DNA of 13,488 bases, from positions 1-13,488 of the forward strand of contig CAMOXB010000097.1 of assembly GCA_946628805.1 (NCBI GenBank), written 5' to 3'. Positions 1 to 7,482 of this stretch are shown piece by piece. The position numbers were made by a program, and so were the translations under genes. This DNA comes from an uncultured Pseudomonadota bacterium (lineage in GTDB: Bacteria; Pseudomonadota; Alphaproteobacteria; Rs-D84). The notes below the pieces were generated by a model, which did not search any database, was not told where the DNA came from, and saw nothing but the letters and a program-made list of their open reading frames with translations. Numbering within the stretch: position 1 is the stretch's first letter; each line of letters starts with the position of its first letter.

Positions 1-387
1 AATACCGCCACGAATCAATTCGCCACCGATTTTTGGTCCGACAACTTGCACCTGGGAATAAGTCACACGATTACCCAAAATGTTTTTGATTTCTGCAACG
101 CGAACATTTTGTTCTTCATCGGTCGAATTCTTTGGCAAACCAACACGCAACAATATTGAACCGCCATCAATGGCCTGTAATTCTGGCTTGAAAGCAGCCA
201 AATCATGACGCATTTTATCAACAGTATATTCCGCGCTTACCGGTTGTACTTCCATCGAAATACCACCAGAAAAGTCAATACCATAATTAAAGCCTTTGAA
301 TACAATTGATAATATTGAAAGTACAACACAGATTGCCGAAATCCAATATGATAATTTACGATATTTCATAAAATGCAGTTTCATCAT
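1..387 (-). CDS. secF: Protein translocase subunit SecF (N-terminal part, runs off the window)
   Basis: SecF is an inner-membrane partner of SecD; the pair uses the proton-motive force to pull exported proteins through SecYEG. The 129 visible residues begin MMKLHFMKYRK, followed by a first membrane helix (about residues 12-31), then the hallmark GIDFSGGISMEV segment. The first periplasmic domain ends in VQVVGPKIGGEL, typical of SecF just before its membrane bundle. The C-terminal membrane part lies before position 1. A GGGG ribosome binding site sits just upstream of two adjacent ATG codons; the second (384) has the better spacing. The gene follows secD by 27 bp in the usual yajC-secD-secF order, so the three are probably cotranscribed. 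The assignment is secure; only the exact start is open. Confidence 0.95.
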   Translation of the reverse strand, partial: MMKLHFMKYRKLSYWISAICVVLSILSIVFKGFNYGIDFSGGISMEVQPVSAEYTVDKMRHDLAAFKPELQAIDGGSILLRVGLPKNSTDEEQNVRVAEIKNILGNRVTYSQVQVVGPKIGGELIRGGI

Positions 388-414
388 TTACCCCTTTTTA
401 TAAATTGCACTTTC

Positions 415-1974
415 TTATTTATTTCTGATATAGCCAATTTTTTTGCTTTTGCCGTTCATATACCAATCAACAAATACACGTGTTAATAACAAGCATGTAA
501 ATAATGTTGTCGCAACACCGATTGATAATGTGACTGCAAATCCACGAATTGGACCGGCACCAAATTGGAACAAAATCAATGCACAGATTAAATTGGTTAA
601 TTCACCGTCCAATACAGTCTTGGTTGAACGTGTAAACCCGTAATCAACGGCGCGTAATGTTGGAACACCGCTGCGCACTTCATCACGAATACGTTCGAAC
701 GGCAAAATGTTTGCGTCCACCGCCATACCCAATGTTAATACGATACCGGCAATACCTGGCAATGTTAATGTTGCACCAAACAATGCAGACACACCGATAA
801 TCATTAACAAATTAACAACCAATACGATATCTGCAAACAGACCAAATATTCCATACAATACCGCCATAAATACCAATACAAACAAAACACCAACCGCCGA
901 ACCGATTTTACCGGTTGCAATTGTATCAGCACCAAGACCCGCACCAACGGTTCTTTCTTCAATAACTTCTAATGGCGCAGGCAACGCACCAGACCGCAAC
1001 AATACTGCCAAATCTTTTGCACTCTGCAATGTGAAATTACCCGAAATTTGCCCACGACCACCCGGGATTGGTTCACGAATTGTTGGTGCAGACAAAACTT
1101 TGTCGTCCAATACAATTGCAAATCTTTCATTAACATGTTCGGTTGTTAATTTTGCAAAACGACGCGCACCAGATGCATCAAATTCAGTTGTCACAACCGG
1201 CATATTATTTTGATCAAATGATGCTTCGGAATTTTTCAGACTGTCCCCCGAAACTTCGACACGCGAATAAACAGGTATCATTTGTGCTGGATTTTCCATA
1301 TATGGCAAGAATAATGTCCCACTTGGTGCATGCCCAGATTTGAATTGTTTATTTGTGATATTTTCATTTACCAAATGGAAAGTCATCTTGGCAGTTTGAC
1401 CAATCAATTCTTTGATATGTTCTGGGTTATCAACACCTGGCAATTGAACCAAGATATATTTTCCACCCTGGGATTGAATTGATGGTTCTTTTGTACCCAG
1501 TGCATCAATACGACGACGAACAATTTCAATACTGCGTGTCATGGCATCGTTAATCATTTCTTCACGTGCCTTTGATGTATAAGAAATCGTCAACGTGCGA
1601 CCAGACGATGAAATATCAACCGCGTTGCCCAAAACACTGCGTAAACGACCTTTTGCTTTTGATACTTCGCCACTTTCACGAATAACCAATGTCACACCAT
1701 TGCCGGTATTACGCAAATCTGAAAAACGAATAACACCTTTGCTGCGGTCGATTAAGGCGCTGCGTGTTTCGTCATAAAGTTGTGCAGACTTTTCTTTTAA
1801 CATAACATCTGTATCAACTTCTAACAACAATTGTGCCCCACCCTTAAGGTCTAACCCCAGTGGAATTGGTTGAATCCATGACGGAAAATAAGGTGCTAAT
1901 TTTGGCGACAATGTTGGCACAGCCAACAACATTCCAAACAAAGATATAAATATAATTGCTAATTTCTTAAACAT
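415..1974 (-). CDS. secD: Protein translocase subunit SecD
   Basis: SecD forms an inner-membrane complex with SecF and YajC that assists protein export. From the ATG at 1974 the product is about 519 residues. It has an N-terminal membrane helix (MFKKLAIIFISLFGMLL), the LGLDLKGGAQLLLEVD signature, a large periplasmic domain containing RRRIDALGTKEPSIQ, and a C-terminal multi-helix domain beginning near GADTIATGKIGSAVGV. An in-frame GTG at 1986 would add four residues, but the ATG is preferred because GGGG lies 6 bp before it. The conserved membrane motif normally reading VDANxLIFERI is VDANILPFERI here, and the usual LDANxTT segment reads LDGELTN. Both are departures at normally conserved sites. 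The gene lies 15 bp downstream of yajC and 27 bp upstream of secF, consistent with one operon. The family call is certain. Confidence 0.97.
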   Translation of the reverse strand: MFKKLAIIFISLFGMLLAVPTLSPKLAPYFPSWIQPIPLGLDLKGGAQLLLEVDTDVMLKEKSAQLYDETRSALIDRSKGVIRFSDLRNTGNGVTLVIRESGEVSKAKGRLRSVLGNAVDISSSGRTLTISYTSKAREEMINDAMTRSIEIVRRRIDALGTKEPSIQSQGGKYILVQLPGVDNPEHIKELIGQTAKMTFHLVNENITNKQFKSGHAPSGTLFLPYMENPAQMIPVYSRVEVSGDSLKNSEASFDQNNMPVVTTEFDASGARRFAKLTTEHVNERFAIVLDDKVLSAPTIREPIPGGRGQISGNFTLQSAKDLAVLLRSGALPAPLEVIEERTVGAGLGADTIATGKIGSAVGVLFVLVFMAVLYGIFGLFADIVLVVNLLMIIGVSALFGATLTLPGIAGIVLTLGMAVDANILPFERIRDEVRSGVPTLRAVDYGFTRSTKTVLDGELTNLICALILFQFGAGPIRGFAVTLSIGVATTLFTCLLLTRVFVDWYMNGKSKKIGYIRNK

Positions 1975-1989
1975 CACATACCCCACACA

Positions 1990-2304
1990 TTATTCAATAT
2001 TTGCAATTGCGTTTTTGCTAACTTCAATAACAACGCCTTTGGCGATTTCCATATCGATTGTTTTTTCGTTAACTTTTTTAACCGTTCCATAAATACCGGC
2101 AGCCAACACACGATTGCCAACTTTTACAGAATCCAGCATTTTTTGATATTCCGCCATACGCTTTTTATTTGGACGTATCATAAACAAATACAATATCGCC
2201 ATAATAATAACACAATACAAAATCATACCCCACATACCATCTTGGGCATTTGCCACCGGAACTTTTTGTGTTGTTTGATTTGCCACTTCGATTACTTCGT
2301 TCAT
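1990..2304 (-). CDS. yajC: Sec translocon accessory protein YajC
   Basis: YajC is a small single-span inner-membrane protein that associates with SecD/SecF and the SecYEG channel. The 104-residue product has an N-terminal tail, a hydrophobic helix (about residues 24-43, MWGMILYCVIIMAILYLFMI), the family hallmark RPNKKRMAEYQKML, and a cytoplasmic domain with VGNRVLAAGIYGTVKKV, matching the usual GDxVxTxGGIxGxV region. Length is normal. AGGAGA sits about 7 bp before the ATG, the most canonical ribosome binding site in the operon. The gene is first in a yajC-secD-secF cluster and follows mutL after a 67-bp gap that may hold its own promoter. Confidence 0.96.
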   Translation of the reverse strand: MNEVIEVANQTTQKVPVANAQDGMWGMILYCVIIMAILYLFMIRPNKKRMAEYQKMLDSVKVGNRVLAAGIYGTVKKVNEKTIDMEIAKGVVIEVSKNAIANIE

Positions 2305-2329
2305 GAAAAATCTCCTTTTTTATACGTGA

Positions 2330-2358
2330 ATCCTAGTAAAAAATCAAAGATAAGTAAA
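2330..2358 (-). promoter_or_regulatory. Possible sigma-70-type promoter for yajC-secD-secF
   Basis: In the 67-bp mutL-yajC gap the minus strand reads TTTACT, 17 bp, TAGGAT, an imperfect but correctly spaced -35/-10 pair. Transcription would start about 20 bp before the yajC ATG and keep its AGGAGA ribosome binding site. A second pair, TTGATT with TATAAA, would start inside the ribosome binding site and is less likely. Read-through from mutL cannot be excluded. Confidence 0.3.
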
Positions 2359-2371
2359 GGGAAAAACCACA

Positions 2372-4105
2372 TTAAATCCGTTCGAACATTTCATCCAGTT
2401 CGGATATTGGAATAACCTTGTAAACCGGGCGGCCATGATTACATTCCCCACCACGTTCTGTCTTTTCGATATCCCGTAAAAGTGCGTCCATTTCGGCCAT
2501 ATTCAATTTACGCCCAGACCGCACCGAATGATGACATGCATAATTTGCCAATTTCAGGTGTAATTTTTCCTGTAAACGCGACGAATGTCCATAGCCGCGC
2601 ACTTCATCTGCGATTTCTTGGAAACATTTTTCCCAATTCAAATCCCAATCGGCTGGTTTTTCAAATATGGCAATCGCGCCATCACCAAATGAATCAATAT
2701 GCAATCCAGATTGCTTTAATTCATCGGCGATTGTTAATACAGATTCCACGTCTTCGCTTTTCATACGCACAACAATCGGCGCTAACAGTGGTTGGGTTTT
2801 AATTTCATGTTTTCGTAATTTTTCATATGTAATACGTTCGTGCGCTGCATGTTGATCAACGATAACAAATCCGTCGCGATTTTCCGCCAGTATATATTTA
2901 TTATTTAATTGTCCGATAACGCGTCCCAGTGGCAAATCAAACGTATCTGGTTCAAAGACATTTTCAACGTTATCATTTGGACGAATTGGACTTTGATTAA
3001 ATGTCTTATCCGCAACGAATGTTTGCGCAAAGAAATTATGTGCAGTCGGAATATTTGGTTGAAAGAAATTATTTCGTGTTTGTGGAATTTCAAAACTGGA
3101 ATTATTGTTTACAATATTTTCCGAAACATTTTGATTTAATGTCTTTGATAACACATCACGCAGTGTCTTGATAATAAAAGCGCGCACATGTGTTGGTTCC
3201 AGAAAGTGCACTTCGGTTTTTGCCGGCGATACATTAACATCAACATCGCGATTTGGCAATTCCAGGTATAACGCACAAAGCGGAAATTCGCGCGCATGCA
3301 TAACGTCCATATATGCCGCACGCAATGCTGCAACCAAGACTTTGTCTTTAACACTGCGTCCGTTAACAAATAAATATTGATCCACCGATGATGCACGACG
3401 TAATGTTGGATGCGAAACAAAACCATGAATCCGCATTTGTGATGACGAAGACACCGCGTCCACAGGCAACATTGCACCACGAACATCTTCACCCATAACA
3501 GAAATTATACGTTCGATTAAGTCCTGATTTTTTGGGAAACGCCATTTATCATTTAATATAAACCCAACATCAACACGCGACATTGCAAGACGCTTTACAA
3601 CATCTAAAATCGCCAACATTTCTGATTTATCAGAATTCAAAAACTTTAATCGCGCCGGTGTTTTTGCAAATAAATTTGCGACACGAATACGTGTTCCACT
3701 TTCCCACGATGACGGCTTTATTTCATTAGTATTCGCATTTAATTGCCAACCGTTTTCTTCGCCATTATGAAATGTATCAATTGTCATATCTGACACAGAC
3801 GCAATTGACGGCAATGCTTCGCCACGAAAACCCATAAAGTTAATATTTAACAAATCATCATCTGGCAATTTAGACGTCGCATGGCGCATAATACAATTCG
3901 CCAAATCTTCACGCGTCATACCACCGCCATTATCAATCACAGAAATCAGTGTCCGCCCACCATCAACGACATCGATAATAATTTGGTCTGCCCCGGCGTC
4001 CAGCGCATTTTCCACCAATTCTTTGACAACACTGGCGGGACGTTCAACCACTTCCCCCGCAGCAATTTGATTAACCAGAAAATCAGGCAGAACGCGAACA
4101 GCCAT
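2372..4105 (-). CDS. mutL: DNA mismatch repair protein MutL (endonuclease type)
   Basis: MutL links mismatch recognition by MutS to strand removal. The 577-residue product has the GHKL ATPase motifs in order: ENALDAGA (around residue 32), DNGGGM, TSKLPDDD and GFRGEALPSIASV. A variable Asn-rich linker follows (about residues 320-400), then the C-terminal dimerisation domain. That domain carries DQHAAHERITYE at about residues 417-428, an exact match to the DQHA(x)2E(x)4E metal-binding motif of MutL endonucleases, plus ACHHSVRSG (about 523) and CNHGRP (about 555). E. coli MutL lacks this nuclease motif and relies on MutH, so a MutH-independent pathway is inferred. The start is supported by AAGGA 7 bp upstream. 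Only 1 bp separates it from the upstream Gre-factor stop, implying cotranscription and coupled translation. Confidence 0.97.
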   Translation of the reverse strand: MAVRVLPDFLVNQIAAGEVVERPASVVKELVENALDAGADQIIIDVVDGGRTLISVIDNGGGMTREDLANCIMRHATSKLPDDDLLNINFMGFRGEALPSIASVSDMTIDTFHNGEENGWQLNANTNEIKPSSWESGTRIRVANLFAKTPARLKFLNSDKSEMLAILDVVKRLAMSRVDVGFILNDKWRFPKNQDLIERIISVMGEDVRGAMLPVDAVSSSSQMRIHGFVSHPTLRRASSVDQYLFVNGRSVKDKVLVAALRAAYMDVMHAREFPLCALYLELPNRDVDVNVSPAKTEVHFLEPTHVRAFIIKTLRDVLSKTLNQNVSENIVNNNSSFEIPQTRNNFFQPNIPTAHNFFAQTFVADKTFNQSPIRPNDNVENVFEPDTFDLPLGRVIGQLNNKYILAENRDGFVIVDQHAAHERITYEKLRKHEIKTQPLLAPIVVRMKSEDVESVLTIADELKQSGLHIDSFGDGAIAIFEKPADWDLNWEKCFQEIADEVRGYGHSSRLQEKLHLKLANYACHHSVRSGRKLNMAEMDALLRDIEKTERGGECNHGRPVYKVIPISELDEMFERI

Positions 4106-4106
4106 T

Positions 4107-4577
4107 TTAATCCTTGAATTTTACATCAATGATTTCGAATTCTTTTTCACCACTGGGCAAACGCACCATACATGTATCACCAACACAGTGTCCAATTAAC
4201 GCACGTCCAACCGGCGAAGTGCACGATATTACCAATTTACCATCTGATTCAATATCGGACAAAATACGGCATTCCATTTTATTACCGTCTTCATCTTCGG
4301 TAAGAACCTTGGCACCAAAGACAACACGATTACCCGAAAGGCTGTCGATATCAATAACCTGGGCATTTTCGATAGTGTTTTCAATAAATTGAATACGCTT
4401 GTCGATTTGGCGTTGTTTTTCTTTGGCGGCACTATAGTCCGCATTTTCAGACAAATCGCCCAATGAACGCGCCCATTGCACAACCTTTAAGATTTCCGGT
4501 CTTTGGTTTTCTTTTAAATCTTTTAATTCTGATAACAATGCGTCAAATCCCTGACGCGAAATTGGTTTCTTTTCCAT
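4107..4577 (-). CDS. greA: Transcript cleavage factor of the GreA/GreB family
   Basis: Gre factors enter the RNA polymerase secondary channel and stimulate cleavage of backtracked transcripts. The 156-residue product has the N-terminal coiled coil with the acidic tip GDLSENADY; D41 and E44 match the catalytic pair. The C-terminal globular domain includes SPVGRALIGHCVGD and PSGEKEFEIIDVKF, like GreA. The stretch VVQWARSLGDLSENADY followed by EKQRQIDKRI resembles GreB (WAASLGD, REIDRR) more than typical GreA, so the protein looks intermediate. greA is used as the conservative symbol; it may be this genome's only Gre factor, which cannot be told from one window. AAGGAT precedes the ATG at suitable spacing. 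It is first in a likely greA-mutL operon, divergent from the lptG-like gene. Confidence 0.9.
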   Translation of the reverse strand: MEKKPISRQGFDALLSELKDLKENQRPEILKVVQWARSLGDLSENADYSAAKEKQRQIDKRIQFIENTIENAQVIDIDSLSGNRVVFGAKVLTEDEDGNKMECRILSDIESDGKLVISCTSPVGRALIGHCVGDTCMVRLPSGEKEFEIIDVKFKD

Positions 4578-4601
4578 AATAAATCCTTAAATTTTGATAT
4601 A

Positions 4602-4630
4602 AAGATATAACATTAATTTTAATTTTGCAA
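4602..4630 (-). promoter_or_regulatory. Candidate greA-mutL promoter sharing its -35 with the divergent gene
   Basis: On the minus strand TTGCAA (4630-4625) is followed after 17 bp by TATCTT (4607-4602), a partial -10 match; TATATC at 15 bp is an alternative. TTGCAA is its own reverse complement, so the same six bases can be the -35 of the plus-strand promoter. Support is consensus resemblance and position only. Confidence 0.4.
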
Positions 4631-4653
4631 TTATGAAATCAAACGGGTATAAT
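4625..4653 (+). promoter_or_regulatory. Strong promoter for the lptG-xer-J-domain operon
   Basis: TTGCAA at 4625-4630, a 17-bp spacer and a perfect TATAAT at 4648-4653. The predicted transcription start is at about 4660, which almost coincides with the ATG at 4662. No Shine-Dalgarno sequence is visible, so the mRNA may be leaderless or nearly so. Confidence 0.7.
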
Positions 4654-4661
4654 AAATGATT

Positions 4662-5729
4662 ATGAAAAGATTCAGACCAAATATTTTGACACTTTTCCTT
4701 ATGCGCCGTTTTTTTGCCAGTTTTTTTCTGGTTATGTTGACGGTGTGCGGAATAATATTTGCCGTCACATTTGTTGAAAGACTTTCATCAAACCCTGATG
4801 CAATATCAACATTAATGGATGCATGGGTGCGTTTGTTGGAATATGTTCCTATGTTTTTACCATTGGCGGTATTTATGGGAACATTGGTCGCGTTTTACAA
4901 TTTAACAAAATCATCTGAATTAATTATTATATCTGGTGGCGGGCTTTCACCTTTTCAAATTGCACGTCCGTTTTTAATCGGTGCATTTATAATTGGCGTG
5001 TTTGCTGCAACGGTTATAAACCCATATTCGGTAGATTTAACAACACGCAAATTAACATCACATCAATTAAAGTTAATTGATAATGCAATATGGCTGCGTG
5101 AATCATCTGATAACGGATATTTAACTGCGCGTGCAAATGGTATGAATATTGCAAAAAATCACGACATTATATTTAATGATATTATAATATTATTACAGAA
5201 CGATAAATTCAAATTAACCGAACGCATTTCGGCAAAAAATGCAACATTATCAAACGATGGTATAAAAATTAAAAACGCAAAGATTGTTGGAAATGACGGC
5301 ATTATAACGAACGGTTCGCGTGATATAAAAACAAAATTAACACCACAAACCGTGTTGGACAGATATTTACAGCCTGACCAGATTTCATTTTGGAAATTAC
5401 CGGCATTTATACATAAAATGAATTCGATTGGTGTATCAACACGTAATCACCTGGTTCAGTTTTGGACATTGTTATTCTTACCGTTAACATTGATTGCTAT
5501 GACTGTTTTGGGCATTGCATTTTCACAAACGAAACAGCGTCGCAATTATAACTTTGGTGTAAAATTCAGTCTGGCTATCGTTACATGTTTTGCACTTTAC
5601 TTTATTGTTAACATATTTAATGCACTGGGGAATACCGGGGCATTGCCACCATTAATTGCAATTGTTGCGCCCCAGATAATTATTATCGCTGGCGCATCAA
5701 CATTTATAACCAGTTTCGACACGATATAG
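4662..5729 (+). CDS. lptG: LptF/LptG-family lipopolysaccharide export permease, probably LptG
   Basis: LptF and LptG are the membrane subunits of the LptB2FG transporter that extracts lipopolysaccharide from the inner membrane and passes it to the periplasmic LptC-LptA bridge. The product, about 355 residues, has the family layout: three N-terminal helices (about residues 18-38, 60-80 and 100-120), a periplasmic beta-rich domain (about 130-260), and three C-terminal helices. Family-like segments include FVERLSS after helix 1, VPMFLPLAVFMGTLVAFYNL, and SSELIIISGGGLSPFQIARP. LptG is favoured over LptF by the VERL segment after helix 1, but the two paralogues are hard to separate by eye. ATGs at 4656, 4662 and 4701 are in frame; 4662 is chosen because the promoter predicts a start at about 4660. 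It begins an operon with the 44-residue peptide, xer and J-domain genes. Confidence 0.85.
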   Translation: MKRFRPNILTLFLMRRFFASFFLVMLTVCGIIFAVTFVERLSSNPDAISTLMDAWVRLLEYVPMFLPLAVFMGTLVAFYNLTKSSELIIISGGGLSPFQIARPFLIGAFIIGVFAATVINPYSVDLTTRKLTSHQLKLIDNAIWLRESSDNGYLTARANGMNIAKNHDIIFNDIIILLQNDKFKLTERISAKNATLSNDGIKIKNAKIVGNDGIITNGSRDIKTKLTPQTVLDRYLQPDQISFWKLPAFIHKMNSIGVSTRNHLVQFWTLLFLPLTLIAMTVLGIAFSQTKQRRNYNFGVKFSLAIVTCFALYFIVNIFNALGNTGALPPLIAIVAPQIIIIAGASTFITSFDTI

Positions 5730-5738
5730 GAAAACCAA

Positions 5739-5873
5739 ATGCCAATTCATCGTAAAAGACAATCAAACAAAAAGAAATATATAATATGGTCAATAATAAT
5801 TGTGTTATTGATATTAATGGTTGTGTCTTTTTCAAATAACCCGGTATTTACAGAAGTGGTTCTTTATCCATGA
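5739..5873 (+). CDS. 44-residue single-span membrane peptide, unknown function
   Basis: A small ORF fills the gap between the lptG-like and xer genes. It encodes a very basic N-terminus (MPIHRKRQSNKKK), one hydrophobic helix (about residues 14-31, YIIWSIIIVLLILMVVSF) and a short tail ending VVLYP. The positive-inside rule predicts a cytoplasmic N-terminus. AGGAAA lies about 7 bp before the ATG, 9 bp after the lptG stop. Its TGA stop overlaps the xer start as ATGA, and no strong ribosome binding site for xer is seen, so translating this ORF probably helps initiate xer. I do not recognise a family. It could be a real micro-membrane protein, perhaps connected with Lpt, or mainly a coupling leader. 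Confidence 0.65.
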   Translation: MPIHRKRQSNKKKYIIWSIIIVLLILMVVSFSNNPVFTEVVLYP

Positions 5874-6733
5874 ATTATATCGACATTTTTCTTGAAGCAT
5901 TATCTGCAGAAAAAGGACGCAGTCAAAAGACACTAAGTGCCTATGGTTCAGATTTACATCACGCCATGGACGCGATTGGTGATTTGTTAAATGCGACAGA
6001 TACCGATATACAAAAATACCTGGGCAATTTAAATGACAAACCATCGTCCATTGCCCGCAAAGCCAGCGCATTACGCACATTTTATAAATTTTTAATGATT
6101 GAAAAAATTATAACAAAAAACCCAACATCAAATCTGGAATTACCAAAGCGCGGACGCAGTTTGCCAAAATATTTATCAATGGAAGAAATCGAATTATTAA
6201 TATCATCTGCCGACGACATAAAAACATCAATACGTTTACGTTGTATGATTGAATTGCTTTATGCATCTGGATTACGTGTCAGTGAATTATGCGAATTACC
6301 AATGTCGGCAAACCTGGGTGATAAATTGTTAATTCATGGCAAAGGCGCCAAAGAAAGATTGGTCCCCATGCACGAAGCCGCCCAAGACGCATTACATAAA
6401 TGGCTGGACGCACGTGGCGATATTGATTCAAAATATGTATTTCCGTCCAACGGTGCATCAGGTCATATAACACGTGATGGATTCTTTAAGATTTTGAAAA
6501 AATGCGCCGTATTGGCAGGCATTGATCCACATCGGGTCAGCCCGCACGTCTTGCGTCATTCGTTTGCATCACACCTTTTGGCGGGTGGTGCGAATTTACG
6601 TATTATACAAACAATGTTGGGGCACGAAGACATTTCAACAACACAGATTTATACACACGTGTTGCCTGAAAAATTACGCGATACGGTTGAAAACGCGCAC
6701 CCATTGGCACATAATAAAATCAAGGATATATAG
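5870..6733 (+). CDS. xerD: Tyrosine recombinase XerC/XerD, XerD-like
   Basis: Xer recombinases resolve chromosome dimers at dif near the replication terminus, normally as a XerC-XerD pair under FtsK control. The 287-residue product has an N-terminal SAM-like core-binding domain (about residues 1-90) and a C-terminal catalytic domain with all six active-site residues: R136 (SGLRVSEL), K158 (HGKGAKER), H226 and R229 (SPHVLRHSFASHLL), H252 (LGHEDISTTQ) and Y261 (IYTHV). Length is normal for Xer and short for phage integrases. AVLAGID and the HVLRHSFASHLL context resemble XerD, but XerC cannot be excluded without a tree. Its start overlaps the preceding peptide stop, and the J-domain gene starts 2 bp after its stop. 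Nothing nearby suggests a mobile element. Confidence 0.92.
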   Translation: MNYIDIFLEALSAEKGRSQKTLSAYGSDLHHAMDAIGDLLNATDTDIQKYLGNLNDKPSSIARKASALRTFYKFLMIEKIITKNPTSNLELPKRGRSLPKYLSMEEIELLISSADDIKTSIRLRCMIELLYASGLRVSELCELPMSANLGDKLLIHGKGAKERLVPMHEAAQDALHKWLDARGDIDSKYVFPSNGASGHITRDGFFKILKKCAVLAGIDPHRVSPHVLRHSFASHLLAGGANLRIIQTMLGHEDISTTQIYTHVLPEKLRDTVENAHPLAHNKIKDI

Positions 6734-6735
6734 AT

Positions 6736-7233
6736 ATGATAACAAAATGCGATCCCCCAGGATGTACACGGGCCGGCACATGCCGCGCACCCAAAACACG
6801 CGATTTAAAAGAATATTGGATGTTCTGTCGTGAACACGCGGCGGAATATAATAAAAATTGGAATTATTATGCAAATATGACCCCAGATGAAATAGACGCC
6901 GAATGGGAACGCGAAACATTTGGAATTGCAGACAAAGATCGTGAAAAAGTTAACAAAGACGAAGCAGATTATGTAAATTTCCTGAACGACTTTTTAACCG
7001 GTCGAAATACATTTGATAAAATGCCACCAAAACGAACAGTATCATCACAAATCACATCGGCATTTGCTGTATTTAATTTACCAATAACCGCATCATGGCG
7101 CGAAGTTGGAACACGTTATCGTGCATTGGCAAAAAAATATCACCCCGATACCGCGCACGATAAATCATCAACAGCCGAATTTACACGTATAAATACCGCA
7201 TACGAAACACTTAAAAAATATTTCAAGAAATAA
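6736..7233 (+). CDS. J-domain protein with Cys-rich N-terminus
   Basis: The 165-residue product has a C-terminal J domain (about residues 108-163) with the Hsp70-stimulating HPD motif at 136-138 (KKYHPDTA), so it probably directs a DnaK-type chaperone. It lacks the G/F-rich and central zinc domains of DnaJ. The N-terminal half has C5, C10 and C16 (CDPPGC, TRAGTC) followed by FCREH (C31, H34); C5, C10, C31 and H34 could form a zinc site. An aromatic segment, YNKNWNYY, follows. I associate this arrangement with a small J-protein group of alphaproteobacteria whose substrate is not known to me. AAGGA lies 9 bp before the ATG and the gene starts 2 bp after the xer stop. It is the last gene of the operon. 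Confidence 0.88.
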   Translation: MITKCDPPGCTRAGTCRAPKTRDLKEYWMFCREHAAEYNKNWNYYANMTPDEIDAEWERETFGIADKDREKVNKDEADYVNFLNDFLTGRNTFDKMPPKRTVSSQITSAFAVFNLPITASWREVGTRYRALAKKYHPDTAHDKSSTAEFTRINTAYETLKKYFKK

Positions 7234-7235
7234 TA

Positions 7236-7281
7236 TTCCAGAGAGACGGGTTCGCCCCCGTGGGTGGCAAGTTCCAGAGAG
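7236..7281 (+). repeat. 10-bp direct repeat, 36 bp apart
   Basis: TTCCAGAGAG occurs exactly at 7236-7245 and 7272-7281. The first copy begins 2 bp after the J-domain gene stop. The interval contains a small ACGGG/CCCGT hairpin. It could be a relic of insertion or duplication; the sequence does not decide. Confidence 0.55.
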
Positions 7282-7284
7282 CAA

Positions 7285-7350
7285 AATTCTCCCCTTGGGG
7301 GGAGTACGTCTCGCTTTAGCGAAGCGAAAGCAGACGGAAGGGAGGATTCC
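7285..7350. repeat. Palindromic multi-hairpin element, REP-like
   Basis: Nested inverted repeats: CTCCCC (7289-7294) pairs with GGGGAG (7299-7304) across TTGG. CGTCT (7307-7311) pairs with AGACG (7332-7336), continued after a one-base bulge by GCTTT (7313-7317) with AAAGC (7327-7331). The outer arms, about 7285-7296 and 7338-7350, form an imperfect inverted repeat. This matches the look of dispersed intergenic palindromes, but no second copy occurs in this window, so repetition across the genome is inferred. Confidence 0.5.
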
Positions 7351-7482
7351 CAAACACATCATTGATTAAACGAAAGAGGTTGTTCGAAATCCCAAAGAAA
7401 TACGGTTTTATTTTTTCATCGCGAAAAATTTTTCACGGTGCGCGGGCTCTATCGGTTCGCGACCCACACCCCTTTCGTCACA

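Larger units (their letters stand above)
7234..7482. other. GC-rich convergent intergenic region, no gene seen
   Basis: This 249-bp stretch lies between two converging transcription units. It is visibly richer in G and C than the flanking chromosome and holds a 10-bp direct repeat, a multi-hairpin palindromic segment, and a 12-bp palindrome GAAAAATTTTTC at 7423-7434 flanked by an imperfect CGCG/CACG pair. ORFs through it have no plausible composition or start signal. No hairpin is followed by a long T-run, so no convincing intrinsic terminator is called for either strand. Confidence 0.6.

Noticed and set aside
5870..6733. Xer-family gene as an integrase of a mobile island
   Set aside because: It has standard Xer length and motifs, sits inside a housekeeping operon, and no attachment-site repeats or phage genes are nearby.
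7246..7262. tRNA-like T-arm (GGGTTCGCCCCC)
   Set aside because: No acceptor, D or anticodon arms can be found at tRNA spacing on either strand, so it is only a small GC hairpin.
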